Positions 1 through 10,689 of a stretch of DNA of 64,000 nt are shown here, one piece after another. How positions within the stretch are numbered: position 1 is the first letter of the stretch; every line of letters starts with the position of its first letter. The stretch spans positions 28,223,584 through 28,287,583 of the forward strand of contig NC_016134.3 of the NCBI RefSeq assembly GCF_000005505.3. Reading direction: 5' to 3'. Position numbers and translations under genes: made by a program. The stretch comes from Brachypodium distachyon. Taxonomy: Eukaryota > Streptophyta > Magnoliopsida > Poales > Poaceae. The notes under the pieces are model-generated. The model did not search any database, was not told the origin of the DNA, and was given only the letters and a program-made list of their open reading frames with translations.

Positions 1-950
1 TCTGGCTATTTTTACCAAGATCTGAAGTGTGCCAGATATATCTCAAGATACGTTTTACTGCTGTCCAATGAACACTTGTGGGTTTATGCAAATATTGACA
101 TACCTTGTTCACTGAGAAAGCAATGTCAGGACATGTCAAAGTCAAGTACTGAAGTGCACCTACTATACTTCTGTATTTTGTGCCATCTTCCTGTTCAAGT
201 AGCTCTCCATCATGAGCTGACAGTTTCTCTATACTTGACAATGGAGTTGGCGATCCTTTGCAATGCTGCATCCCAATATTTTCCTTGGGACAGTACAATG
301 CCATCTTCATTCTTCTTTACTTCTATACCAAGGAAGTAGTGCAAATCACCAAGATCCTTGAGAGCAAACTCAAACCCTAGATCTTTCAATAAGGCTGAAA
401 CTGCATCACCTGAAGAGCTGGTGACAATAATGTCATCTACATATATGAGCACAAATATGGTTATGCCTGACTTGTTGAAAATAAACAAGGAAGTGTCTGA
501 TTTTGATGGCATGAAGCCTAGCTGCTGCAGCTTGCTACTTAACCTAGAATACCATGCTCTATGTGCTTGTTTTAATCCATATAAGGCTTTGTCTAACTTG
601 CAAGTGTGATTCGGAGAATTCTTATCTTCAAAACCTGGTGGTTGCCTCATATAGACCTCCTCTTCCAGAACACCGTGCAAGAACGCGTTCTGCACATCTA
701 GTTGGCGCAAACTCCAACCTTTTGACACAGCAATGGCTAAGACAAGTCTAATAGTGGCAGCCTTGACAACGGGACTGAAAGTGTCCTCATAGTCTATGCC
801 ATAGCGTTGCTTGAAGCCTTTTGCTACAAGTCTTGCTTTATATCTGTCTATAGTACCATCTGACTATTTCTTGATTCTATAGACCCATTTGCAATCTATG
901 AGATTTTTACCTTCTTGAGGCGGTACCAAATGCCATGTTTTATTTTTCAT
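1..950 (-). pseudogene. copia reverse transcriptase region, partial and broken
   Basis: The open part from 728 downward carries the RT motifs [25 protein letters not shown] and the catalytic YVDD box at about 430-440. Upstream the frame reads through CKWVYRIKK and then meets a TAG at 864-866 in place of a residue of the conserved KK-x-DG-x-I segment. A further stop at about 210 interrupts the frame before the window edge. RNase H is not reached. Confidence 0.92.
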
Positions 951-1360
951 CAGGGCATTATATCCATCTTCCTTCCACCTTTGTCTTCAAGCGCCTGCTC
1001 CAATGTTTCTGGTTCACCTGTAGATGTCAATAGACCATAGCGTATCATACCAGGGAAAAGCTTTCGTGGCTTAACAATTCCTTGTTGGAGTCGGGTCACG
1101 GCATGAGGGGGTGAAGCTGGTGGTGCAGGTGGTGAAGCTGACGGCGCAGAGGATCCGAAGCTACTTGAATCTGTTGCAGAAGATCTGGAATTTGCCGCAG
1201 AAGATCCGCCGGAGTTTTGGGCGGGAGATGGCATCATCTACGATGCTTCTGTGCTTGTCGGGCTTGCGCTTGCGCCAGGTGTCGTCTGCTGATCCGGGGA
1301 AGCTCCGCCTGCAGTAGTACTGCCCCGATCTTCTTGGGATCGCACGCAGGCAGAGTCTGC

Positions 1361-2560
1361 CTAGGATCGCGTGATGGCAGTGGCGGGAGAATCTCCCTGG
1401 CCTTCTGCTTGATGCACACCAGAATTGCACACGGATATATTTGTTTGCCTGAAACTTGCTGGAATTGCTGCATGAGACTCATTAGAACTATTAGCAGCAT
1501 TAGTACGAGTATTAATCACTTGATCATCATCATTAAATTCGCCCTCATGATGAAGAGGTCGGAGGTGCTCCGGGAGAAGAAGGATTTCAGACCAAAATAG
1601 ATGACCAGCATTTGGATGAAGAGATTTGAAGGGAAAAACACTCGCATCAAAAACAACATCACGAGATATATATATTCGGCCAGAATCAACATCTAGGCAC
1701 TTGACCCCCTTATGGCGTGAGCTGTATCCAAGAAAAACGCATTGCTTAGAGCGAAAGGCTAGCTTGCAGGAATTATAGGGCCGCAAATTGGGCCAACACG
1801 CACACCCAAAAACTCTGAGAGAGGTGTAATCAGGGGTGGTGCCAAAGAGACGCTCTAATGGAGTTTGAGAATTAATAACTTTGCTTGGAAGCATGTTAAT
1901 TAGGTATGTGGCAGCAAGATAAGCTTCATCCCAGAATTTGAGTGGCATAGATGCGTTTGCTAGGAGAGCTAGGCCAACTTCAACTATGTGGCGATATTTT
2001 CGCTCAGCCGAACCATTTTCTTGATGGGCATGTGGACAGGAAACATGATGCATGATTCCTATCTTTTGGAAGAAAGAATTTAATTTTTCATATTCTCCTC
2101 CCCAGTCAGATTGCATGGCAAGGATTTTTCGGTCAAATTGTCGTTCAACAAGTGCTTGGAAATTGTGAAAGACAGCAAAAACATCAGATTTCTTTTTGAT
2201 GAGGTAGATCCATGTGTATTTGCTATAATCATCGATAAAACTCACATAGTAAGAAAAATTGCCAACCGAAGTGGGGGCCGAACCCCAAACATCAGAGAAT
2301 ATCAACTCTAATGGAACAGTGGATACACTTGTAGAAATAGGGTATGGCAATTGATGACTTTTTGCTTTCTGACATGAATCGCAACCGAATCACCTAAGGA
2401 CTCACCATCATGTGGGAGTTTATTTTTACTAAGCACTTCATGAACTACTGAAGACAACGGATGACCTAAACGACTGTGACACCTAGACGAAGATAATTTG
2501 GTGGCACTAAGACCTTGCTTGCGAAACTTGAACTTTGGTGGAACTAGGGGGTAGAGTCCT
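1361..2560 (-). pseudogene. copia integrase region, frameshifted
   Basis: The pre-integrase domain (CHSRLGHP, about 2470) is followed by a one-base shift near 2370-2380 inside the C-x2-C of the zinc-binding region. After it the integrase core is open. Its catalytic triad is recognisable: Asp in FSDVWG, Asp in MQSDWGGEY, and Glu in QENGSAERKYRH. The core then continues into the typical LRVFGC and KCVFLGYS segments. The integrase would insert the cDNA copy into the host chromosome. The reading frame degrades further below about 1500. Confidence 0.9.
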
Positions 2561-2574
2561 CCTCTACATCTGCC

Positions 2575-3844
2575 TCAATGAATTATTCCCCTTGTGACCT
2601 GATCCTTGATCAAAAAGAATTTAGGATGAAAATCAATAGAGACTTGATTGTCGGTAGTGAGGCGATGAACAGAAAGAAGATTTTTTGATGTACTTGGAAC
2701 ATGCAAGATGTTATTTAAATGCAATGTGCGACTAGGGGTGCGAATTGATGAGTGACCAATGTGATCAATTTTCATACCAGATCCATTGGCGTTGTGCACT
2801 TGGTCCTGCCCCCGGTACTTGTCGCGAATGGAGAGCTTCTCGAGCTCGCGGGTGATGTGGTCAGTGGCTCCACTGTCGGTGTACCAGCTGGTATCACCGC
2901 CATAGGAAGTGTTGATGGAGCCTGCCACCTTCTCCTCTGCTTGGTAGTCTTCATCGAAGCGCCACCAGCACTCAAGTGCCACATGCCCAACCTTGGAACA
3001 GATTTGGCACATAGGTCGTGGTTCATTGCCACGTCCGTTGTTGGTGTTGTTGTTGGAGCCTCCTGGATGCTGGTTCTTGTTGGTGTAGGTGCGTCCGCCG
3101 CGATTGCCATGTCCACCATTGCCGCGTCCGCGCTGTCCACCGCGGCCACGAGATGAGGAGCCACCGCGTCCACGTGTGGCAGCGTTGGCTGAAGACTTGA
3201 AGTTGCCTCCGCCCTGAAGGAGCTCCATGCGTGTGTCGAAGTTCGACATCTGTGAGTACAGCTCACCAAGTGTGATGCCATCGGTCTTTGCATCTAGTGC
3301 AGAGACGAGCGGGTTGTACTCGATGTCGAGCCCCGCGAGGATGTAGGACACCATCTCATCTTCTCCTAGCGGCTTCCCGGCAGCAGCAAGTTCATCACCG
3401 AGGCTCGTCATCTTGGAGAAGTAGGCAGCAACCGTCTGGTTGCCCTTGGTGGCGTTGGCCAACATAATCCGTAGATTGTTGACCCTTGATCTGGACTGAG
3501 AGGAAAACATGTTTTCCAGATAAATCCAGACTTCTGTCGCGCTCGTAAGCGAGACAACCTGCATCAAAACTTCTTTGGAAAGAGATTTGAGCAGGTAAGA
3601 AAGGACCTGTTGGTCCTGCGCAACCCATATCACGTAGGCCGGGTTTGACTTCTTGACGATCGTCTTGTCGGCTTCTTCATACTCAAGCTCCTTGCTGGGT
3701 GCCTTGATCGAGCCAGCCATAGAGCTGTGCACCACGCACATCAGGAAAGACTTGTGCCTTCCATAGGAGATAGTTCTCCCTGGTGAGCTTCTCAGTAACT
3801 GTGCCACCGAGAGCAGTTATGGGGTTGGATGAAGAGGACGCCAT
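2575..3844 (-). pseudogene. copia gag and protease region, disrupted
   Basis: The natural start is the ATG at 3842-3844. The reading frame shifts near 3720, then runs open to a TGA at 2575. Visible are a copia-type gag body, an RGG-rich stretch with many Arg-Gly pairs, a CCHC zinc knuckle (C-x2-C-x4-H-x4-C, CQICSKVGHVALEC) at about 2985-3030, and the aspartic protease motif DSGATDH at about 2870. The zinc knuckle binds RNA in the particle and the protease matures the polyprotein. The TGA falls just before the conserved GRCRGGLYPL linker to the pre-integrase domain, so it is a nonsense mutation and not the natural end. Confidence 0.9.
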
Positions 3845-3888
3845 GGAAAAAGTTTGGAGATTGGATCTAGATGGGGATGGAAGAGGAA

Positions 3889-3901
3889 GGCTCTGATACC
3901 A
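3889..3901 (-). promoter_or_regulatory. Primer-binding site of the copia element
   Basis: The minus strand reads TGGTATCAGAGCC immediately inside the LTR. This is the usual plant Ty1-copia primer-binding site, complementary to the 3' end of initiator methionine tRNA. Confidence 0.92.
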
Positions 3902-4112
3902 TGTGAAATTTATGAAGCGTTCTCACCCTTTGTCTCGGTCACATCTTTGTTTATATAGAAGACCGATCAAGTCGGTTGAGTACATCTTGTGTTACAAGAA
4001 AAGGAGTTTAAACTCCCAGGAGAGATAGAGTTGTTAGAGATACAACTAGAGAATCATGCCGACTATACAAGATTGATATCTACGGCTAATCAAGTTGTTA
4101 CAAACTCTAACA
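3902..4112 (-). repeat. 5' LTR of the copia element
   Basis: This 211-bp segment starts TGTTAGAGTTTG and ends AAATTTCACA on the minus strand, so it has the TG...CA ends of an LTR. It lies directly against the primer-binding site. A TATATAA stretch on the minus strand near 3950 could be the promoter. The partner LTR is outside the window, so the age of insertion cannot be estimated here. Confidence 0.88.
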
Positions 4113-5102
4113 GTGTGGTCTGCCCCATGTCCACGTAATGTTCAACAGTTTTCTGTGGCTAGCACATAACAGTCTGCCACTCTTGTCGAACATTAAACGA
4201 CGTGGTGTTGATTGTGAGCCACTTTGTTTCCTATGCCACAGGCAGAACGAGGATGGTGGGCACCTGTTTTTCCGTTGCAAGAAAGTCAAACAAGTATGGA
4301 GAGACATGGGCCTGGAAGATATCCGACTTCAGTGTGTTGCCTGTAATGGTCCGAAGGAGGTGTTGAAGTTTTTACTCCGTCTCAGTGTGGGGAAACAGAC
4401 TCGTTGTTTGGCTTTGCTCTGGAAATGGTGGTGTGCCAGAAATAAAGAAAATGCTGGAGAATCAACTTGCGATACCGCTGCTGTTGTCTTGTTGGCTGGA
4501 CGAGCTGCTTTAGAGTATGAGCGACACTGTGCTACCGTGAAGGACGAGCCACTGAAGAAACCACAACACTGGACTCCACCAATGGGCGACATTCTGAAAG
4601 TTAACATCGATGGCAGTTTCAGTGATGGTTCTGGCGGATGGGGTTTTGTCATTCGGGACTGTGATGGCGATGTGGTTGTGTCAGGTGCAGGTCGTGTTCC
4701 TTCTTTGCAAGACGCCCTGCAGGCTGAGGCAGAAGCGAGCCTCCATGCCCTACATACTGCCCAGGATTGGGGCATATCGAGAGTCCAGGTTGAGACAGAT
4801 GCACTGCTTCTGGTGCATGCGCTGAAGAGCAGTGAACATGATCTGGCCATCAATGGGATGATCTTCAAGGAGATTCGTTCCTTTGTTTCGTTAAACTTTA
4901 TGTTTTTTGATGTTGTGTATTGCCCTCGGGCTTGTAATAGAGTAGCGGACGCCATGGCGGCGTTCGGCGCGAAGATGGTTCATGATGAACCCCAAGCCGT
5001 TTGGCCGGGTGATGTTCCTACCTTCGCGCGCTCTTTGGTCGCAAGCGATTTTGCTGCGCACCCAGTTTAATATAAGTTGGTCTTCGAGTTTAAAAAAAAA
5101 AA
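4113..5102 (+). mobile_element. 3' part of a LINE (non-LTR retrotransposon) interrupted by the copia element
   Basis: The frame is already open at the LTR boundary (4114), upstream of the first ATG at 4138, so this is a continuation of a longer ORF2 whose 5' part must lie beyond the copia element. It ends with a TAA at 5068-5070, a 21-bp tail, and an 11-base poly(A) at 5092-5102, as expected for target-primed reverse transcription. Confidence 0.85.
4138..5070 (+). CDS. LINE-derived zf-RVT and RNase H-like reading frame
   Basis: The 310-residue frame has an N-terminal reverse-transcriptase zinc-binding segment (FLWLAHNSLP, then C-x2-C and H-x4-C in CFLCHRQNEDGGHLFFRC) and a C-terminal plant RNase H-like (RVT_3) domain from about residue 155. 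The acidic residues that bind metal are present: Asp in NIDGSF, Glu in QAEAEAS and Asp in ETDALLL. RNase H removes the RNA strand during cDNA synthesis. No stop or shift is visible, but without its upstream reverse transcriptase this is a retrotransposon remnant and not a host gene. The ATG used here is only the first Met after the LTR boundary. Confidence 0.75.
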   Translation: MFNSFLWLAHNSLPLLSNIKRRGVDCEPLCFLCHRQNEDGGHLFFRCKKVKQVWRDMGLEDIRLQCVACNGPKEVLKFLLRLSVGKQTRCLALLWKWWCARNKENAGESTCDTAAVVLLAGRAALEYERHCATVKDEPLKKPQHWTPPMGDILKVNIDGSFSDGSGGWGFVIRDCDGDVVVSGAGRVPSLQDALQAEAEASLHALHTAQDWGISRVQVETDALLLVHALKSSEHDLAINGMIFKEIRSFVSLNFMFFDVVYCPRACNRVADAMAAFGAKMVHDEPQAVWPGDVPTFARSLVASDFAAHPV

Positions 5103-5278
5103 CTCCATAGGACCAGAAAAGGGGCTAAAGAAACTATATCGCCAGACTGGCCATATGAGCGATTCGAGATCTGAGGAGTATTTAATTCCTAACGAGTATC
5201 AATCACAAAAAGCCAGCATCAGCAGCACATCTTTTCAAGATCCGGCGACCACAACACAGATCATACAGACAGACAGCC

Positions 5279-6325
5279 TCATTTGGCGCCGGCGCCGGCG
5301 AGCCGCCGGCCGGCCTGCTCCATGAGCACCAACAAGCCCTGGCACTCCTGCATCACAAGCTCATCCAAACCCCCATTAATCATCGCCGGGAAGAAGAGCC
5401 AGAACCCCGTGCCGCCCACGAACGCCAGCGTGAGCGGCACCGCGAGCGCCCGCGGCGGCCGCCACCACCCGGCCTGCCTTCCCCACCACGCCTCCGCCGC
5501 CGTGCAGACCCCATGGAGCACGAAGAACCCCGTCACGTCGCCGCTGGGCGGCCGCCACATGATGTAGTAGAAGATCACCTCGTGCATGAGTCCCGAAACT
5601 AGGAACGACACCATGACGCCGGCCGCGTCGCCGAAGCAAGCGCGCACGGGGTTGTAGACGGAAGGGCGGAGGATCGCCGGCACCATGAGGTTCCACCGCC
5701 GGCCCCAGAAGTCCCGCAGCGACGACGCCAGGTACGGCCGGTCCACCTGCGGCTCCATCTCCATCCCCAGCGCACCGTGGATCAGGATGCGGACGGCGGC
5801 CAGGAGGAGCTCCAGGGAGAAGTAGATGTGCGCGGCGTACATGGCCAGGAGCTGCCAATGGCTCATGGAATCCTTGAACTGGTACCCGTAGATGATTAAG
5901 GGGATCACGGCGCCGGAGACGAGGATCTTATAAGCAGCGGCAGGGGCGGAAGGGGGATCTTGCTTCAGCTTTGATTTGGGCGGCGGCTGCCGGAGCTTGA
6001 CGGGGAGGGCGGCGGAGCAGGCGAAGTGGAGCAAGGGGAGGGACGGGTCTGCCAGGGGCCCGCGGCCGGCGGCGAGGAGGAGGAGCTTGAAGGTGCCGAG
6101 CCAGCAGAGGAAGAAGGCGGAGCTGCCGCGGAACGTGGTGGAGGAGAAGGCGAAAGGGATACCGTAGAAGAGCACGACGACGGGGAGAAGCGCCAGGAGG
6201 CGGCCCGAGCCTGGGCGGATGTCCGCGGCGGCCATGCGGGCGTAAGCCATGGCCGCCCAGACCGCCGCCGATGCCTTCACGAGGGTCCCGAGCTCGCCGT
6301 CCATGAACGCCGCCGCCCCCGCCAT
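5279..6325 (-). CDS. Wax synthase-like membrane-bound O-acyltransferase (MBOAT)
   Basis: This single-exon gene encodes 348 residues. It belongs to the plant wax ester synthase/acyl-CoA:sterol acyltransferase family, which joins a fatty acyl group from acyl-CoA to a long-chain alcohol or sterol in the ER membrane. Visible are many hydrophobic segments, the family block DFWGRRWN at about residue 205, the segment PSVYNPVRA, and the putative active-site His in SGLMHEVIFYY at about residue 245. I chose the ATG at 6323-6325 because it gives the family's usual short N-terminus before GELGTLVKASAAVWAAM. The first exon-like GC bias is strong throughout. Which acceptor (alcohol or sterol) is used cannot be told from sequence. 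The length is normal and no lesion is seen. Confidence 0.92.
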   Translation of the reverse strand: MAGAAAFMDGELGTLVKASAAVWAAMAYARMAAADIRPGSGRLLALLPVVVLFYGIPFAFSSTTFRGSSAFFLCWLGTFKLLLLAAGRGPLADPSLPLLHFACSAALPVKLRQPPPKSKLKQDPPSAPAAAYKILVSGAVIPLIIYGYQFKDSMSHWQLLAMYAAHIYFSLELLLAAVRILIHGALGMEMEPQVDRPYLASSLRDFWGRRWNLMVPAILRPSVYNPVRACFGDAAGVMVSFLVSGLMHEVIFYYIMWRPPSGDVTGFFVLHGVCTAAEAWWGRQAGWWRPPRALAVPLTLAFVGGTGFWLFFPAMINGGLDELVMQECQGLLVLMEQAGRRLAGAGAK

Positions 6326-6950
6326 TGTTGTGGTGGCTGGTGAGCACGAGGAAATAAATGGTCGGCTAATTGGTCTCTCGATCGAGAGCTTTTGAGGCTG
6401 TGGCTTGCGTCTTGCCAAGTTGCCATTTGAGTATTTGACTTGCCCTTGATTTTATTTACTGTCCCATTATGTCCACCACGTACGGCAATTAGTCCATGTC
6501 TCAGATTCAATCAACAGTCACTCACAGTGTAATCCCGGACACGAGCCGGAAATTCCTGAGACAAAAAATAAAACTACGGCGACATCGCACTCCAAACTCA
6601 AACAAATTCAGTAAAAATAGTGGTCCTTCCTGCTTGACACAATTCATTTGCATATTTCTCTTTTTAATTCCTTCTAAATGCATAGAACATCATACTAAAC
6701 ATGATTTTTATGAAGTTTGCACACTTTGCACCGAACGAGGGTTTTTGTCAGATACGCCGCCCCATTATAAAGATAGCCATGTCTTACACAAATAGTTCAC
6801 AAACTATGCCACGAAGGAATACCACACAATGCATAATGCATAATGTATCAAAACATAAAAACCTCTAATGAAAGGTCAAAAATATTTTTTAAACTTATAA
6901 AAATGCAAATAAGTTCTCGAAATTCCTGGTCACTCCTAATACTCCCCTCA
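6326..6950. other. Intergenic, upstream of the MBOAT gene
   Basis: AT-rich sequence that presumably includes the MBOAT promoter. No clear TATA box, repeat or gene was recognised. Confidence 0.5.
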
Positions 6951-6954
6951 CTAG

Positions 6955-7660
6955 CTACACTCTATTGGGGATCCTCATCTTCGTCCTCATCCTCGCTCTC
7001 TTCTTCTTTACCTTGTGGAAGAATGACTTCATACTCCGGTCAAGACTTGCCATGAACGGATCCTCATTGCTCTCAAATGGAGTGATGCTCTCCTCACTAC
7101 CATTTGGAACATCTAACTCCATCTTCTGCATCATCTTCTTTGGGTTGGAGCGGTTGTGCTTGGAGTCAACATGGGCTTCATAAAGACGCTTCTCATTGGC
7201 TTGCTCAAAGCAAAATAGCTTCTTTATCTTTCGACACTCATTTGAGCCAAAAGACCTCAATTGTCATTCCTTTGAGCTCTCGCTTGCACAACAAAGTCAT
7301 CATCCCCTTCTTCACTTGCTTCGGCGGATGGCTCTTCCTCAAATCTTGGAGGTGACTCCATTGGAAATAATCTTAGAGAGAATCAAAGCCATGAGACATG
7401 AGATGCATATGAAGGCACTCTTCTATACATGGCAATGGAATACATCTTATGCCATAAGAAACTCATCACATCCAAAAGCTCGGTAGTCTCACGCCTCCTA
7501 TGGGTATGGATCATAAGATCACCAAAAAATCCATGTACCTCATCCAAGTTGCCTACCTTGCTTGCAACAGTCTCTCGGTAAATCCTGTCCATGATGTCAT
7601 AAACGGGAAGCAAGTCCTTGGTTTTATTCATAGTACAAACCTCCATATGAGTCATTATTT
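6955..7660 (-). pseudogene. Decayed reading frame of unknown function
   Basis: Three adjoining minus-strand open segments (7655-7383, 7358-about 7263, 7260-6955) read like one protein interrupted by a stop near 7383 and a one-base shift at about 7261. The first begins near MTHMEVCTMNKTKDLLPVYD. The second is acidic (EEEPSAEASEEGDDD). The third is Lys-rich and ends at a TAG near 6955. I do not recognise the family. The style resembles the short Lys/Glu-rich proteins carried by DNA transposons, but this is only an impression. Confidence 0.35.
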
Positions 7661-7699
7661 TCTTAGTTCTCAGTTCACTGCATTCTAACTACTTCTTAG

Positions 7700-8392
7700 C
7701 TTTTAATTAATTCTCTGTTCTAAGCATCTCCCGTATGATCTCAGTATTTTTTTTTCTTTTTTTGTTGGGACGTGTGTGCTATCAAGTTTACGGTTTTTCT
7801 TGGAGAAGCCTAGCCAACGACCATGATTGAACCAAAACTGTCTGCATGTAATATTTTGTACCCTTCGGATGGACTCCTCAAAAACTATCCGTACAATTTC
7901 CACCCCTGACTCAGTGCCTCAGTGGCGGCTCCCGGCGGCCGATTCCGTCGTGAGCCAGGTGTTGCGGTTGATTCTATCCAGACTTGAAAACACAACATTA
8001 GTGAAATCACCCCTATAAATGGATGATTAGATTTGGTAGGTACTCCTAGCTTCTCTAAGGGAGTACTAGGATACTTTAAAATTCTCCACTAGTAAAGGTT
8101 GTCTCTTCATTTTTGAAAAAGTAAGGTTATCTCTTTCAAAATTAAGATGATATATATGTTTGAGAAAACTGCCTTTTTTCCGATACAAAGATTTTTCAAG
8201 GTTGAAATGGGTTTGAGTTGAAATCCAAAAATCTGGGAAGATTTTTACTGGCTAATTACATGCCAGGTATGTCATATAATATCATGAAGAAACTTACTTC
8301 ACAGGATCACTAAAATATGTTTTTAATTGTTCTTATAGACAACGATAGCCAATTGTTCTGTGCATACAAACTTATTTGACCTTGACAGACTG
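7700..8392. other. Intergenic AT-rich stretch
   Basis: No gene or known repeat recognised. There are two poly-T runs near 7750. Confidence 0.5.
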
Positions 8393-8399
8393 TTACAGA

Positions 8400-8620
8400 G
8401 GCGTACCTGCATATTGGAACTGCGTGACAGTAAATGCCTTGTGAGTGACTACACTCAAATAGAAGGAACGTTCCCAGTCAATCCCAGCTGAATTAACATC
8501 GATGATCTTTTCAAGCAGGTAATTGCAAAAAGGAAACAAGCATAATTTGCCCAGTAACTCTTGTACATACAGCTTTAGAGTAGTTGATGTGAAATTACAC
8601 TTTACTCGCAGCAGCCAGCA
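8400..8620 (-). pseudogene. Partial copy related to the neighbouring membrane-protein gene
   Basis: The minus strand reads an open segment that ends in TTCCAATATGCAG followed by a good GT donor (8406-8405). It shares the words ACAAGAGTTACT and TTCCAATATGC with the segment at 10.37-10.68 kb of the next gene, in the same order but with about 120 extra bases between them. This suggests a tandem partial duplicate or an unspliced exon pair. No downstream exon was found. Confidence 0.3.
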
Positions 8621-9359
8621 GATCAGAAAACGTATTTTTCCTGGTACTTCGGAGTAGAAGTTACACCAGATACAAAACCATTTGTGTTTGATAATTACGG
8701 TTGTACAGATGAGTGATGTAATTTCAACCCAAAAGGAGTACACTTTGCTTCTGAGCCATTTGTGTTTGAATTTTGAACCACTATACAAAGTGCCAACAAG
8801 AACAAGTGCTCAACATCAATTTGGAAACTACAGAAACACTACTGTTGCTAGTCAAATTGCGCAGTTAAAGATCAATCAATTATCAATGGCTGGAGAGATA
8901 AGAGATCCATCTGATGAGATAAAACATGGGGACTCTGCCCAAGGAGACAAGAGAATGAACATCATATAGTTTCATGGGATATGAGAAGAATCTTCTATGT
9001 TGCTATTCTAACTAAACTGCATCAGGAAAACTGAGGCATCTTGTTGTCCCCCAGCAACCTGCGAGATGACCAGGATGTCCTCCATGTAGGTTACGCTCTC
9101 CAGTTTGTATTCACGCTAGCTATCTGCAATGCATGTAGAGTTTAGGTTAGACCATTGCCAGAGCGAGCAGTTGCCTTGGTTTAGGTAAGAAAAGAAAAAC
9201 AAAGAAGCATTACATTACCTGGACTATTTTCATCACTCAGCAAGAATTGTCTGCATTATTTATGAAATTGCTTGACATGTAAACAGTGGCTAGTGGTACC
9301 TGTAACCATCCGTAAGAGAAGAACATGACTCCATTAGTTATTCTTTTCCTTCACAAGTA

Positions 9360-9441
9360 CTCCCTCCGTTCCTAAATACTTGTCGCTATTTTAGTGCAAA
9401 CTTGAACTAAAACAGCGACAAGTATTTAGGAACGGAGGGAG
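9360..9441. mobile_element. Stowaway-type MITE
   Basis: An 82-bp near-perfect hairpin with CTCCCTCCGTTCC ends, flanked by TA on both sides (9358-9359, 9442-9443). It lies 38 bp beyond the stop codon of the membrane-protein gene, so it is probably in its 3' UTR. Confidence 0.93.
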
Positions 9442-9479
9442 TAGTAGAAATGGATAACCGTGCATTTCTCTCAAGTGCA

Positions 9480-10241
9480 CTACAAGGCAAGGTTGGTGCA
9501 GCGAAATGTAGAAATGGTGTGTAATGCAAGCCAATACCAAGGAAAGTGGCGTGCCAATGTTCTACAAGCATGTACACCAGCATTTATCCCTTTTGCTTGA
9601 ATCCGAATACCGGCTTGGTATCCTACTGATTGAAGCCAGAACACAGCATGGTAAGGCAACATGATGATCAACATCACCAACCGCCCAATTTTGTATAGAA
9701 TCTGGAAATATAAAATTCGGTTATGACAAGTATGGAGTACAATACATAAATGATTTTTTCATAAGACGATGAATTCTTACCCATGGGTCACTTGCACTAA
9801 ACCACCAGTACAAAGTAAATGGGACAGGAGTTGCCATCATTAAGTATATTGCATTCTCAGGTGAGGGGAGGTACTCAACTAAACCCAAGTGCAAAAAAGC
9901 AACCAAAGAAACCAAAACCATTGCTTGCCATGCTCCCAGAGCAGCAACAAACATATGCAGTGGTGCTGACTTCGAAAATGCAACTGTGACTAATCCCATC
10001 AACATGATTAACAACGAGAAAGTAAAGTATATGACACAATAGTATCCATGATGCTTGTTAGTCTCGTGAATGACTTTCAACACATCAGCAGTTCTACCGA
10101 AGCACATAACTATCAATCCTAAGACACATAATTTCCCATAACTTTCTAGCCTGGTGTTCTTGGCACTAGCATCTGTTGGGTTTGGGCATCTAAACCCAAC
10201 AGCATCATCAAGGGACCGAAGCCAACTATGAAAATCCATCC
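9480..10241 (-). CDS. Multi-pass membrane protein of unknown function, at least two exons
   Basis: Two exons splice cleanly in phase 0. The first runs 10241-9781 (acceptor TTTTTACAG just upstream, donor GGTAAGA) and the second 9701-9480 (acceptor TTTCCAG, ending at a TAG). The joined product has about five hydrophobic segments: around LCVLGLIVMCFG, YCVIYFTFSLLIMLMGLVTVAF, PLHMFVAALGAWQAMVLVSLVAFL, IYLMMATPVPFTLYWW and RLVMLIIMLPYHAVFWL. An ATG occurs two bases into the upstream exon, but the acceptor there implies further 5' exons, perhaps including the open segment at 10.37-10.68 kb or the GC-rich sequence near 12.1 kb. I do not recognise the family. The frame is conserved across the intron, which argues for a real gene. 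Confidence 0.6.
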
Positions 10242-10372
10242 CTGTAAAAATCAATTAATTAATTATTAAAAATCAACAATTGAGCAAACAAAACTATGAA
10301 CAACATATTACTTTGCACATCAAATAGAAAATAATGGAAAGCATCGAAGATTTGAAATCGTGACAACACTTT

Positions 10373-10675
10373 TCACTTTCTAGTATGAGAAGGAAAAAAG
10401 AAAGGAATGAGGGAATCTGCTTGCTTGCTCAATTGCTCCCACTCCTTACACAAAGCATTGCAGAATATTATCCGAATTAGAGTGTGAATTATATGGCAGC
10501 AATTAAGGAACACCAATTTCAGCGTCCTATGGAACATATAAGCTAGACTGCATGATAGACTGACGAGAATACTAACTACACCAGCATATTGGAAGTACTC
10601 GAAACCTAGTAACTCTTGCAACGTAAGAAAGAATATATTTACACCAATCGGGTGTGCTTCCATATACATTTTCAA
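10373..10675 (-). other. Possible upstream exon of the membrane-protein gene
   Basis: This open minus-strand segment contains LLGFEYFQYAGVV followed by a hydrophobic run (VSILVSLSCSLAYMF and IIHTLIRIIF). It ends in a possible donor GTAAGG near 10449. It could be an exon preceding 10241, but the exact junction is not certain. Confidence 0.3.
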
Positions 10676-10689
10676 ATCCTATTTAAAGA

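Larger units (their letters stand above)
1..4112 (-). mobile_element. Ty1-copia LTR retrotransposon, cut by the left window edge
   Basis: Reading the minus strand gives the order LTR, primer-binding site, gag with zinc knuckle, protease, integrase, reverse transcriptase, which is the copia order (integrase before reverse transcriptase). The far end, with RNase H and the second LTR, lies beyond base 1. The coding part is inactive: a frameshift in gag near 3720, an in-frame TGA at the gag end (2575), a one-base shift between pre-integrase and integrase near 2370-2380, and a TAG at 864-866 just before the reverse transcriptase core. It is inserted in a LINE whose 3' part resumes directly at 4113. 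Confidence 0.95.
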
